Source: Galaxea fascicularis
Taxonomy: Eukaryota > Cnidaria > Anthozoa > Scleractinia > Euphylliidae
NCBI GenBank assembly: GCA_948470475.1
Contig: OX419337.1
Coordinates: forward strand, 25,975,045 to 26,039,044
Reading direction: 5' to 3'
Length of the DNA stretch: 64,000 nt
Of this stretch, positions 23,690 to 38,811 are shown in pieces; position 1 is the stretch's first letter; each line of letters begins with the position of its first letter. A model generated the notes under the pieces. The model made no database searches, was not told where the DNA came from, and saw nothing but the letters and a program-made list of their open reading frames with translations. The translations under genes were made by a program, and so were the position numbers.

Positions 23690-23875
23690 ATGACGTCATA
23701 ACCCCGATTGAGCGGCTGTCGTAAAACCAAAACCAAAGTAAGTTTAAAATCTGACCAATCATAACAGACGCAAACGGAACAATAAACCAATCAGAATACG
23801 AAGTAATTCCACGCAGCCGATGCCAAGTCACGACTGGCGTTGGTTATGCTTCTCATTGGTTGAAAAAGTGGCGGA
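23690..23875 (-). repeat. Dispersed CCAAT/AAAACC repeat upstream of gene 3
   Basis: Inverted relative of 35860-36020 containing attggttga, ccaatcagaat and two aaaacc blocks. It lies about 170-350 bp before the ATG of gene 3, so its CCAAT motifs could contribute to the promoter. That is speculation from position. Confidence 0.5.
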
Positions 23876-24040
23876 AGTTTTACTGGCCAATATATTGAGT
23901 GAAGTAAAGAAAAACTAAAACAAACACAAATTAATTTCGATAATAGATCTGATGAAGTGTGGTATAATTGTTCTTAGAAACAGTTTTGAATCATTTTTGT
24001 TATTGCCTACAGACTTTCTCTTACAGACGAGAACTATAAA

Positions 24041-27911
<3,871 letters not shown>

Positions 27912-29130
27912 ATTGGCTAAAACAGGGCCGGTACAGGCGATTCAGGCAGCGTCCTCGTGGAACGCTTTTAAATGAATTGAAAGTTATTTTAATTTTAATT
28001 TTCATTAATTTGGAAGCATGTTAAGGCATGACCCATTCTTTATCTTGGAGTCAGGGCCTAGCTAAACTAGAAAACATTGTTGCGGACGCAAATATTTCCC
28101 AGTTTAGCCGCCCGGGAAACATTTGTTGCAGAAAAAAATTGTGTTTCGGAAACAAAAAATGTTTCTGACTTTTGTCAAAAACATGCATTTTTGCTTCCCG
28201 AACACAAATTTTATTTCTGCAACATACGTTTCCCGGTTTAGCCACCTTAGCGGCAACAGCAATGTTTCCTAGTCTTTATAGGTAATGTAAATACACAAAC
28301 CACAGGCCGCTAACCATTCTCTCGATGTCGTCTGAGTATAACCCAGGGTGGAGTCAGTGTACGATCCATAAAGATGATGATCGGAAAAGAAGCCAACGGT
28401 TTTGATATTGCGAAAAACGTCACTGATTCCACGCCACAGTAGGGATACGCTACGCTTCCGCCAATCGTAAATCATCGATCAATTTCGTCCGCAGCTTTCT
28501 CCGTATAACCACTCGTGAGCTTTCCGTGGGCTCTTCTTTGTAAAATGAATGACAACGAACCAAACACGATCATCTATTTACTGTTTCATTTTTATAACTG
28601 ACCTTATTGAAGCACTCTGGATGAATACTACCCACTAGTGTTTAATATGAGGCTAAATATACAGCGGAAATATGCAGTGTAACCCACATACATTTCACCT
28701 TGACAGTATATCTTTTACCCCCAGGGGTGTTCAATATGTAATCTTTGCTTAAAATGTAAATACATTGTTAAAGAAGTGATGGGAATATAGAAATTCATCA
28801 ATTAGGGGATTTGTTTAGTAAGAGAGGCCAAAAGGTTCTTAACAGCAATCATTATGCAACTTCTTCTTACAACAAACATGTAAAGTTGACCATAATGATC
28901 CACACATATGCCGTGAAAAAAACAACGGGTGGTGAGGATATAGTGGCTATCAAGACAAGTCTTGACTTCAGCCTTTTTGTTACAACGTGGACATTGCATG
29001 ATGATCAATAAACCTGGAAATTCATCAGTTATTATTTACGCATCATTTACACTTTTTTGTGATTTATTGTCAATTATTTAATCGACTTAAAATAAAATAA
29101 ATCGAGTCTCACACTTATCCTCTCTTTCTT
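27912..29130. other. 3' flank module of gene 3
   Basis: The block at 28620-29110 is homologous to 7660-8290 and 18090-18780 and ends with the shared 'caattatttaatcgactt...aaataaa' block, a plausible polyadenylation region. A foldback element sits at 28068-28274. No gene is seen. Confidence 0.55.
28068..28274. mobile_element. Foldback/MITE element rich in GTTTCC
   Basis: Outer arms are actagaaaacattgttgc on the left and caatgtttcctagt on the right. Inner arms are ccgggaaacatttgttgcag and its imperfect complement near 28220-28243. The element can fold end to end. Its GGAAAC/GTTTCC theme recalls the filler at 3531-3770, though I cannot show that they are related. Confidence 0.6.
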
Positions 29131-29414
29131 TCTGGCGTATTGTTCCTAGTCGCCTGTGCTACTAAGAGGCAGACTGTGCACAAATGATCCTCTAATCCAC
29201 ACTTTATATAGATACCTTTAAAGTGGGTGCGTATTATGACTGGACTAAACCGTTCAATCTTTCTCCCTTGTTGTTTATCATCATACATTGTTTCGAAATT
29301 TGAAATTAAAAGGAAAAGTCACGGTGCCAACGAAAGACACGATCCTCTAAAGTCAGCCCATAACCTGAAATTGACTCCATTATACAAATGTGACTCTCCT
29401 CGATCTCGAACATT

Positions 29415-29765
29415 ATTTTTACCGAACGAAATAACGCCGAGTGCAAAAAGACAGTTTTCGCGAATTTCCGTTTCGAGCATAGGTTTGACGAACGAAGTAA
29501 CGCCGGATATACGAAAGACAATCTTCGTAAGTTTCCGTCTCGAACATGGTTTTGCCGAACGAAATAACGCCGGATATACGAAAGACAGTCTTCGAGGGTT
29601 TCCGTTTGAAACAAAGTTTTGCCGAACGAAGTATCACGCCGAATGTGCAAAAGACAGTCTTCGCGGTGGGTCTCCGTCTGGAACATACTATTTTGCCGAA
29701 CGAAGCAACGCCGAGTGTAGGGAAAATAATCTTCATGAGTCTCCGTGTGGAACAAGTTGCCAACC
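29415..29765. repeat. Five-unit minisatellite, about 68-bp period
   Basis: Units begin near 29417, 29487, 29553, 29622 and 29693, each with 'ccgaacgaa' followed by 'acgcc', 'aaagaca' and 'cttcg' landmarks. Because the repeat is low in stops, frames stay open on both strands (29227-29835 plus, 29306-29755 minus). The translations are repetitive and mutually overlapping. Confidence 0.8.
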
Positions 29766-29835
29766 GAGGCAAGGAAACAAGGAAGGAAATGTTACAGGTT
29801 TTGCAGCTAGTTTATGCACGCTAAGGAATTGCTAG

Positions 29836-30680
29836 TCTCGCAGGTAGGAAAAAAGAAACAACCAACTTTAATTACCAAAGACCCTTTAATTCGCTATTAA
29901 AATAATCTCCCCATAAAACTGTATTTTTCGATTACTAACTTAGTTAGTTGATCAGTCTTGATCAGTCCATTGCTTTGAAAGAGATGCCTCAAAAACTGTG
30001 AAGACAGGTTGGATGTAAATGAACTCAGCTCGACAACCAGGCCGATGGGTGCCCATGTCTTCTCGTACCCCACTTCTCAGAACTGATACTAAAAAGGTCT
30101 TGTATCATTCTTCCGGGAGAAATGATATTTGAACTCCAGCGTTGCCTGTTAGCTGTCGCTTGTCGACCGATTGTTTAAATAATTAAGACAGAACTCTTCA
30201 GGCTGTGTGATAACTCACATATCAGCTCTAGAAAAATACCTCTTTGAACCTTGCTGTGTCTTTATATTCTTCCTTTCGGAAAAATTTATCAAAGCGAAGC
30301 AATATTGATGGCTCTGATGGTACCATGTCACTGAAAAATTACGTCATCAGTAAATGCGCCCGCGAGTCTGAATTCATCATTGGTCAGCACACAATACATT
30401 CTTTGCGGACACAGACGCGACGAGGGGCGGGGACGGGGAATTGTTGTTCTCAAGATGTACTCTCGACCGGTAGGGGGTGGGAAGTCCTGCGCTGGAGCAG
30501 CTGGTAGACGCTGCTGAGAAGTAAAGATAGAAAATTCTTCAGCTTACGGAGATTGCGCAGAAGGAGAAGAATAAAGAGGTCGGATAGAGGTGGTGATGGT
30601 AGTAGTGGAATGAGTGCTTTTTCTTTGATGTCATCAAATTCTAAACCTCAAACTAAGGGCATCACAAAGCTCCTCTTTCG
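29836..30680. other. Intergenic, no recognised content
   Basis: I see no gene, no family module and no clear transposon ends in this stretch. A frame at 30244-30507 has no domain signature. Confidence 0.4.
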
Positions 30681-30689
30681 TTATTTTCG

Positions 30690-30975
30690 ATAAACACACG
30701 TTCACACGTCGAACGCAAACGCAAGGAAGGCAGGATACGCAAGCGCAGTCGAAGTCTTTTCCAAGATGGCGAATGAGGCTGACGTATTTACCTTGCGTTT
30801 GGATTTGCGTTTGCGTTACCCCGGTTTACACGCATGAAATGCAAATGCAGGCCAAACGCAAATGCAAGAAAATTAATTTTTTCCATTTCTTGCGTCGGCG
30901 TTTGCGTCACGGTAGTTCACACGTGTATTTACTTGCGTTTGTATTCCATTTGCGTCGCATGTATGAACCAGGCTG
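30690..30975. mobile_element. MITE-like element rich in TTTGCGTTTGCG
   Basis: The motif GCAAACGCAA and its complement recur in opposite orientations. An imperfect inverted pair runs from 'ccggtttacacgcatgaaatgc' (about 30820) to 'gcgtcgcatgtatgaaccagg' (about 30970). The region also includes ccaagatggcgaatg, a YY1-like motif seen at many element promoters. Confidence 0.5.
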
Positions 30976-31110
30976 TAGTGGTAGAGGAAAAGGAGAAGGT
31001 AGTGGTAGTATTAGTGTTACTGGCAGTAGTAATAAGAGGTGCTCTATCAGTTATTGTGGTAGTGGCAGTAGTAGCGGCAGTGGTAGTCGTAAAAGTGATG
31101 GTGTTGGTAC
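30975..31110 (+). repeat. GTAGTG-type simple repeat
   Basis: An impure (GTAGTG/GTAGTA)n tract. The Ser/Gly-rich or Val-rich frames crossing it (30773-31201) are translations of the repeat. Confidence 0.75.
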
Positions 31111-31289
31111 TAAAGCAATATTATTGAGATTATGCGCAGTAAATGTCCAATATACAAGAGAACGCACACTACATTTGACATACCGGTTGATTTGGAGATG
31201 ATACTTCCTCACTGGCAAACTGCATTCTTGCGCTCTAAGAAATAAAAGGGTATCATAAAGACGGGCCACAGGTGAACACTGCTCAATGT

Positions 31290-31645
31290 GGTAAACATGC
31301 GCCAGAGCATTTACAGCATAATAAACAGCACCACAGGAAAGTTCTTCTCAGTAGCTTCAGTAGCGTCTCGAGGGACGCCCAAAATGGCATAAAAATCCCT
31401 CCTCAAAAAGCACAAATGGGAAAAAAATAATTTAAACTTCGAGTTCAAAAACAGAATAACAGCACAGAAGAGTCACTCTCTCGTACCCAGCTAAAATTTG
31501 TAGGCAGCATGACAAAACCAGAGCAGAAACGAAGTACACCATTAGACTTGTCACCGTGTTGGCTACGGGGTTACCAAAGAATCATGGGATGAACAGTGAG
31601 GATATCCCAGCAACTATTGCAAACGTTGGCCGGAAAAATACCTCG
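31290..31645. pseudogene. Orphan fragments of family intron 1 and 5' flank
   Basis: 'cagcataataaacagcaccacaggaaagt' (about 31315) matches intron 1 of gene 4 at 45315 and 45418. Further on, 'gatatcccag...ctattgcaaacgttg' near 31602 resembles the 5' flank landmark at 20745-20765. No exon is preserved. These look like debris of a lost family member. Confidence 0.45.
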
Positions 31646-31752
31646 GGAAAAAAATGAGTTGTTCGAGTGAAAGATCCAGTGTTCCATAAATTATCCAAAC
31701 CTGTGTGGAGTTGTAGAGAAACTTAAGAGAAATCTTGAGTTTTTACTGGTTA

Positions 31753-33160
31753 CAGTCAACCCTCTCTGGCACCTCTATAAGACGGACACTTGATGTAGGA
31801 CCCTGCCGTTATTTACTGTAACTAACATCTCTATAAGACGGCGAACAACGGACACTTGAGAAGTCATTCTTTCTTGGTGAAAAATACTTCAAAAAGGAAA
31901 TGTAGGTGCTCTTGGACCTGCTGATGACTAAGGAAATTTGCTTCATCAACGCTGAAAGATGAAATTTTCGCACTGACATTTAGCAAAGTTAGTCAGCGCC
32001 TTGAGAATTCCAAACAGTTACATTGATAGTCAAGGTTTGCATGCAGAAGCCCTCAAATTTGCTTCAACAAGTGAATACGTTTTCCAACATTGTAATCCTG
32101 TTCCAGTTTGTGAGGTGTACAAGGTCAAGTTTTCAGACTTCAACAAGCCAGTACGTTTTTTCTATTGCTGCTTTATCAGGACACGTATCAGCGTAAAAAT
32201 GTCCTACACACTTTTCAGTGGCAGTAAACGAGTCCACTTTTTCTCATTATTTTTGTTCCACTTTGTAGGTTTTGTCTTTAAAAAGAGTTAAAACAAATAT
32301 GTCTTCATTGCGCACAAATGACCTTTCCTGGGAGGGTTTTTCTTGGGGAGGAGGGTTGGCGCAGTGGTGAGAGCGCTCGCCTTCCACCAATGTGTTCCGG
32401 GTTCGATTCCCGGACTCGGTGCCATAAGTGGGCTGAGTTTGTTGGTTCTCTACTCTGCTCCGAGAGGTTTTTCTCCCGGTACTCCGGTTTTCCCCTCTCC
32501 TCAATAAAAAACCAACATTTGATTTGATTTAATTTAGAGTTTATTTGATTTACAGTCTCCCCAATTAGTAGAGCACTCGTGTTCAGCTAGAACGATTTGA
32601 GACTTAAATAAAGTTATTATTATTATTATTATTGACACGGCCGCCTCATTGTTCAAGGTTTTTATCTTGTTTTTTAAATAATTATTATTATCGAACACTT
32701 ATTTATCGAACACTTTTATTGTGAAATTTTAATAATTGAATGAAATAACTATGTAAATATTCAAATGTTCTTTTTAGCTTTCTTAATCTTGTATGTAATT
32801 ATTGTGAATAAAATTAGGGTATTTTTTATAATAATAATATTTTTAATAATAATAACAATAATTAAAAAAAATTATTATTATTATTAGAAGACTAGAATTT
32901 TTTTCCAGTAGTTTTTACATTTTTTAACAGTATTTATTCTTGTTTAAATAATAATAATAATAATCATAATCATAATAATTATTATTATTATTTAATAAGT
33001 CGATTGCAAAGACACAACGATTTTTAAACATATCAATATTAAGGGTTTGCTGTTCAGTTACATCATGAATAAAGGTTTGTTGTTATTTGTTGTTAATTCT
33101 TCTTTAAAAAAAACAAAGAGAAAAAATCTTATTAAAAAAATATATTATTATTATTATTAT

Positions 33161-33191
<31 letters not shown>

Positions 33192-33298
33192 GACTCAGGT
33201 CAGTTAGCCGTCAACGCAACTCTCTATAAGCCGGACATCTCTCAAGACGGACAATTGGGGTCGGTCCCAACAGAGTTCACCTTAGAGAGAGTGGACTG
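31753..33298. mobile_element. pogo/Tc1-mariner-like TIR element, 1546 bp, non-autonomous
   Basis: The ends are CAGTCAACCCTCTCT and the complement of CAGTCCACTCTCTCT, with TA on each side (31751-31752 and 33299-33300). Just inside are similar 'tctataaga/gccgg' and 'gacggaca' blocks in inverted order. The interior is AT-rich with several (ATT)n tracts (32614-32634, 32837-32885, 32946-32995, 33147-33187) and a SINE. No transposase frame is seen. Possible alternative: two nested elements sharing these ends. Confidence 0.65.
32350..32634 (+). mobile_element. tRNA-derived SINE
   Basis: The head has a consensus pol III A box, TGGCGCAGTGG (32357-32367), and B box, GGTTCGATTCC (32400-32410). A conserved body follows with ctctgctccgagaggtttttctcc-type sequence, ending in an (ATT)n tail. 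The spacing and cloverleaf-like head are typical of a tRNA-derived SINE. The body and tail show that it is not a tRNA gene. It is nested in the TIR element. Confidence 0.85.
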
Positions 33299-33300
33299 TA

Positions 33301-33800
33301 TTGCCTATGAGATATGGAAAGACAGTCGCACTGACCAAGTCATCTAGTCTGAGAAGTTATCTAAGCATTTTCAGAGGAACATCAGAGCGTGATTACCTCA
33401 CAAACTAAGAATAAATGTAACTGAGTAATACATATGAAAGAAATCATATGTGAACTGCGGATATGAAATCAAATGAAGAATGATCGTCGCAATTGTGATC
33501 GCAATTTTTACAATTGCGTAAAGAAGCCTGAAAACAATTCAGGACTTCAACGGGGCTGTTGCAAGGTTTTAAATAATTGATGTCATGCTGGGTGACAGTA
33601 AAGATAATCGCGCCATGAGGGCTGCTGTTAGGCAGCTGCCGTTGACTCCTTCGCTCTCGGAGGGACCTTAATGAATGCACACGCTGAACTTTAAGAGTAG
33701 GGAACGTAGTTCCCAATGCTGTGATTAGACCTGCTATAAATCCATGGGTTACTAGGTGAAGTCGGTGAAGGCTGTCATTAGCTTATGTGTAGCCATACCC
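33301..33800. other. Intergenic, no recognised content
   Basis: No gene or element is recognised. The minus frame at 33444-33716 has no domain features. Confidence 0.4.
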
Positions 33801-34330
33801 CGACCACACACAGAATACTCTGACAGAGGTGACCTGGGACCAGCGCGCAGAATAGTCTGGGCCGAGCGTATGAACCTAACCTGTGTTAACCGCAGTGAAA
33901 CGAAAGAAAAGAAGAAAAGTCCGGTAAAGATGGTTTCTTGTGAGTATGTTAGGTTACTAAGTCATTTTACGAGATACAAGAACGTTTGAGATACCATTAG
34001 GTTAATTGGTTTTGTAGAAGTCTCGCGTTAAAGCAGAAGACAATGACACTTTCTTTATTGTCATCAAAGTCATCAAAGAATCCCTGTACAGTGGTCAATT
34101 TACATTATCAACTCCGTTAATAAAACCAAAATTTTTTATTCCTCATCATATGTCCATTAGTGTCGCTAGAAGGAACATGTACGATTTTCAAGCACATGCT
34201 CCGAATTCCCGAGTACACCGTATCCTATCCATTCTGTTTATTCTGCTACTAGTATTGGAAGAAGAATCATGCCTAAACACTGTCATTTTCCTACTCCGGA
34301 CACAGGCTTCGGCTTATTCTGAGTATTTTA
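33800..34330. repeat. Local duplication, copy 1
   Basis: Matches about 36240-36660. Shared landmarks are 'ccgagcgtatgaacctaacc', 'cattttacgagatacaaga' and 'attggaagaagaatcat'. An insert at about 34040-34140 relates to the dispersed repeat at 4665-4730. Confidence 0.7.
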
Positions 34331-34339
34331 TCTCTTATT

Positions 34340-35620
34340 CCTAAACTTCAATTGGTATATTCACAATACTCTTCAAAGAAAGCCTTCGTAATGACAATAT
34401 TTGGATGACTTATGGACACCAATCAGACGGCATGATGCATGGACATGTCAAAAATTTTTGGACCTTTGCGACACGCTACTGTGACGGGTAATAACTTCGC
34501 AGTCACTACAAAATTTTAAAACATAACTTGTGTCGTTGGAGTCAGTCAATTTGAATAACCATCACATACATCAGGGACACCCAACAACAATTTTCGGAAA
34601 ATATCTGTTCGGAAGACGATTTGACATCTTGAATTTTCGGAACATTTGTTGTAAAATTTCTTGCTTGCCTGCCTCTCCTAAGATTTTCGAACATCTAAAA
34701 ACTACTATAATTGCCCATTTTTAACGGATTTTTACCGTTAAAACGTCACCTAGAATTTTCGGGAGCCTTTTTTCTGGCTGAAATGTTCGAAAAGGCGATT
34801 TTTGATCCCTATAATTTTCGGATCACTAGACTTTCAGCTAGGAAATCCGAACAGATGAAAAATTTTTAGGGGATAAAAATATGCCTATATCTACTGTTTA
34901 AATACTAAAATAAGTTTAAATATGCTATGTTTAAGTGGTTTTGAACTATATTCTCGTTGGGTGCCCCTGATACATGGCATGCGAGATTGTAAAACTGACA
35001 TTTCACTAAGCCGATCGGGAAAAGTTTTTTCAGCAGCAACTAAATTAAACCACTAATTAGATGTAATTAAGAAATTCCCCAATTATTGTCCTTGAAATGA
35101 AGAATTTAAACACGCGAAAATTACACCGCTCGTAAACGCTGATTTTTCAAGGAACTTTCCATATGAAGAGGTCTTCGATGTCGTTTAAAGAAAATGGAAG
35201 ACGCTCTATCATATGCTCACCAAAAACATTTTCAATTCTTTCACGTGATGTTTGCGTTTCGAGTGAGTTGCATGATATAGATGAATAAAATGCCCTGCTA
35301 TGTGATGGAAAAAATGACAAATACAAAATTCATGACATTCTTCATTAAGTTAACAAAGGAAGTTTCAGAGGTATTGGCGCTCCAGTAAAGAAAAAGTGTC
35401 AAAAAATCAAAAATTTAACTCTACAAATAGGTTTTTTAGGTTTGTAATTGCAAGGATAAAAGAAAAATTTGGCAACTGGAACTGATTATAGACCATAGTT
35501 CCTGATTGCATCTCAAACAGGACTTCAATCCAACACAATGTCTGTCATAAAAGTTAGATTTTAAAGGTATCGTTAAATATTTCTAAAGGGCGCAGATTTT
35601 CTCAAATAAACGTGCGAACA
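34340..35620. pseudogene. Orphan 5' flank module without a gene
   Basis: Homologous to 20640-22990 and 41400-42850: 'ttcacaatactcttcaaagaaagc' at 34361, 'gacatttcactaa' near 34997, 'cctgattgcatctcaaac' near 35502. In the intact copies such a module leads into exon 1 of a TLDc gene. Here no PAN exon follows, so a family member has been deleted or never completed. A MITE interrupts it. Confidence 0.6.
34572..34969. mobile_element. 398-bp MITE with CAGGGACACCCAAC termini
   Basis: The left end is CAGGGACACCCAAC and the right end GTTGGGTGCCCCTG. Both sides carry atacat (34566-34571 and 34970-34975). The related, uninterrupted site 'catcacatacatcgcatgcgag' is visible near 42411. The interior repeats 'attttcgg' in both orientations. 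The CAGGG ends recall hAT-type elements, but the 6-bp duplication is short for hAT. Confidence 0.8.
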
Positions 35621-35859
35621 CGATTGAGGGATGCATTTAGGCACAGAAAGTTGATGGCTATAAAACAACTAGTTTTTAGGGCACCTCCTTTGTAGACTAT
35701 TCTGGAACGGAATACTCGCAGTAGTCTGCAATCATATTAGTTTGCATTGGGACCTACTCTTTTTTCGGAATGAAATAAATAGTGTCGACCGTAATTCGCT
35801 TGCTTGCGTTGCGTTTGCCTTCCTTCTCTTAATGGCTGATCGGTCAAACTGGAGTAACT

Positions 35860-36020
35860 TTCATCTGTTTGTTAACCACTGAAAAACAAAACCAAAACCA
35901 ATTGCAATCGTGACTTGCTTGCGCGCAATTTCCCGTGCTTGGTGCCGCGGCTACACGTAATTGCTTCGTATTTTGATTGGTTCATTGCGCTGTTTGCGTC
36001 TCTTGTGATTATCCAGAGTA
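35860..36020 (+). repeat. Dispersed CCAAT/AAAACC repeat
   Basis: Same family as 19270-19430: aaaacaaaaccaaaacc, ttttgattggttcatt and tgtgattatcc. Confidence 0.55.
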
Positions 36021-36239
36021 GTTGCTCAGATGTTAGGTTACTAAGAAAGAAGCCGGACCTGTTTCTTCTCGGTACGTTTCGGCGGAAACTCATCCAGGGC
36101 CCGCAGGGTCATGGTTGCCGGAAGTCAGGTTCTAACTTACCTTCCACAATATTCCGCTTTCGGAATACGTGTTATTTTGGGGCGAGGGGTATTCTGGTTA
36201 CTGGCATTCCAGGTTAAGAATAAGGTTCACAAAAACATC

Positions 36240-36665
36240 CCATTCAGTTCTAAACACGGAACTGACCTGAGACCCGAGTGCGAAGAAAAGTCTAGGCCGA
36301 GCGTATGAACCTAACCTGTGTTAACCGCCGTGAAACGTAAGAAAAGAATAACAGTCCGATAAAGATAAGTATCTTGTGAGTCTGTGAGTTTACTAAGTCA
36401 TTTTACGAGATACAAGATAACGTTTTAGATACCATCAGGTTAACTGATTTCGTAGAAGTCACGAACTAAAACAAAACAATAACACAGCGATAAACCTCCA
36501 GTCGTGTTGCCAGGCAGGACGCGTATGATTTTCAAGCATATGATCCGAATTTCTGAGTAAACCTTATCCTATCAATTCTGTTTATTCTGGTATTGGAAGA
36601 AGAATCATACACGAACATTGTCGATCATTTTTCTACTCCGGACAACGGCTTGCTCAGGAATAGCC
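36240..36665. repeat. Local duplication, copy 2
   Basis: Second copy of the block at 33800-34330, in direct orientation about 2.4 kb away, with moderate divergence and lacking the insert at 34040-34140. Confidence 0.7.
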
Positions 36666-38811
36666 TCAAACCAACTCGCTCTTACAAAACCTGGTTATGA
36701 GAAATCTCGTACACCAAAACCACAGTAGGACATGAGGAGCTTTGGCCTCTAAAAAAATTCGCGCCAGGAGACCTTTTCGAGGCGCTAAAATCTGTCAATT
36801 ATTTTGTTAAACTTGCACAGTTGAATGACGTTTGCGGTCCGCATCAATCGGCACTATTTAATTTTACTGAGCGAAATAAATGCAAGTATCTCTGAAGGCG
36901 AAACGATCAGATAGATTTCGTATCAATAGGAAATGTCAAAGCTAGTCAAAGAGACCTTTCGGCCCGTTTTGGTTCTGTGCTTCGTAGCGGCTTGTCATTT
37001 TCAGTTAATGCCATTCGGCGCGTATAGAGGAAAACATAAAGTTTAAATTTCTTGTTTGGTTGCACCTAAAGGAAAATAGGGACAACAGCGTAGTTATCGG
37101 GTGAGATCTTGCCACGCACGCGACCGCGAAAGCCAGAACGATTTGTCGATATGTCTTGTCACGCAAGTCACGTATTTCTTTTACACGCGCTCAGTGGAGA
37201 CACTCTTCTTGACTCTTGATTTCCTGCAGCTGGAGTTCAATATGTACGTCGAAAATAATTATCTTGAAAAGGTTAAATATTTCTCAACTTAAATGTTTTA
37301 CTCAAGCGGACTTTCAACTAAGAGCGCGACGTGTTTCACGAGATCGTCAAACATCTGCCGCCATTGAGCGTTCAGTGATTGAGAACCCATGTTGTTTCGT
37401 CCTCGATGTCCCCGAAGATGTGGGAACTCTCAGCTTCAGAATTACAGCCCAGCACTGGACACCAAGAAGCATTCATACGTCCTGACAAGAGGTATATGTA
37501 GCAGCAGACCAAAAGAATTTGGCCAAGAACGACTTTTCATGTCGATTTCAGGCGAAATTCAACTTGTGGAAACCCGAGAGTGTCACTAGCACGCTTGCTC
37601 TTTGCTCTAACTGACTTCATCGAGACAACGCCGAGACTTCCCCGAAACGAATTTATCTGATCTTCAGAATTCAATTAGTTCTGTTCAAAAGGCCATGACT
37701 GTGTCATCCTTGACTCAGCCACAAGATTAGGCGGGAAAAATTCAAATTTTAGCGCGCGTGATTTGAATATTTAATGCAGGCTGTGCATGTTCGAAGTAGG
37801 CGATCATGAACTGCTGAAGCTAAGGACAACAAATCATAACACCAAAAAAAGGACTTCACCCGATCTTCTCCTGGCGGAAACCCACCAGCGACTTGTGCAA
37901 GATCTGAGCCAGACTCCCAGTTGCTGCTTGGCAGACTTCGCTTAATCTACATACACAGCCAGGACGGAATGGGGTAATTATAATTTTTGTGTAATACAAG
38001 CAACTATTAATCAGATCTAACAACCTTAGAGGCATTACTTTTTCTGAAAAAAATTTCTGTTGTTGTTGTTGTTGTGGTGGTGGTAGTGAAGTGTACAGTG
38101 TATGTGTCAAGGGAGGGGGTTGGGCTAGTACAGGGTTATTGTGCCAATATTGGCTTTAGCATCCTTAGGCAAAACCACATTGAATCATGTTGCAAGGTGT
38201 ACCTACTTGTTTATGTATGCTGTATATACACCACCCTTGATGAATGACAAAGTGGTTGCTTGCAAGAAAAATCAACAAAATGAACCCAAAACTGAATTGG
38301 TCAAGTAATTACATAAAGATATTACCTTTTCAGCTAAATTAGGCTGAGGCAAAAGATTGAAGGCACTGGCATACTGGTATTTCACATCGAATAACGTTTG
38401 GAAAGTCTTACCATACTACTGAACATTAAACTGTTTGTATAACATTTTGCAACAGGTCAGGTTGCTGACATGTTATTTCACCATGACTGTTCTTGTTGTT
38501 TGTAATATCCTACTAGAGTTCAGGGGTCATAGTGTTAGGAACAGTCAGTGGCTGATACATGTAACTTTCTTAAGTCTGTATTCATGAGCTCAACCTTTCA
38601 AATTAGTCACCTAGCAAATCAACTGTTTCATTCAGATATTTGTTTGGTTATCATACAAACTTACGTATAAAAAAAGTAAAATGTATTGTGTATTTTTTCT
38701 CAGAGAACACCTTACTCCATTGATTTTCAGGTTAGATGTTCAAAAGCATAAAATAAAGAAACATGGTGATTACATGGTCCAGTCTAACCAAGGTTCTAGC
38801 TTAAATTTCTG
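36666..38811. other. Intergenic, no recognised gene
   Basis: This stretch is unlike the family modules. Short frames at 37101-37589 have no domain signature. A (TTG)n/(GTG)n microsatellite lies at 38057-38088. A decayed gene or a distant 5' exon cannot be excluded, but nothing supports one. Confidence 0.35.

Larger units (their letters stand above)
20640..24040. other. 5' flank module of gene 3
   Basis: Homologous to 8990-11400 and 41400-44598. Shared landmarks are 'tattgcaaacattgttttcacctgct' near 20757 and 'aaccacaaataaaaaattcatg' near 22605. It is interrupted by a LINE remnant (about 21490-21960) and a TG microsatellite followed by a T run (21893-21925). A 25-bp direct repeat containing nine G bases recurs at about 23038 and 23097. 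No gene is seen. Confidence 0.6.

Noticed and set aside
30773..31201. Ser/Gly-rich and Val-rich frames suggesting a secreted or matrix protein
   Set aside because: They are translations of the GTAGTG simple repeat in different frames.
32353..32425. tRNA gene suggested by good A and B boxes
   Set aside because: The head continues into a SINE body with an (ATT)n tail, so it is a retroposon rather than a tRNA gene.
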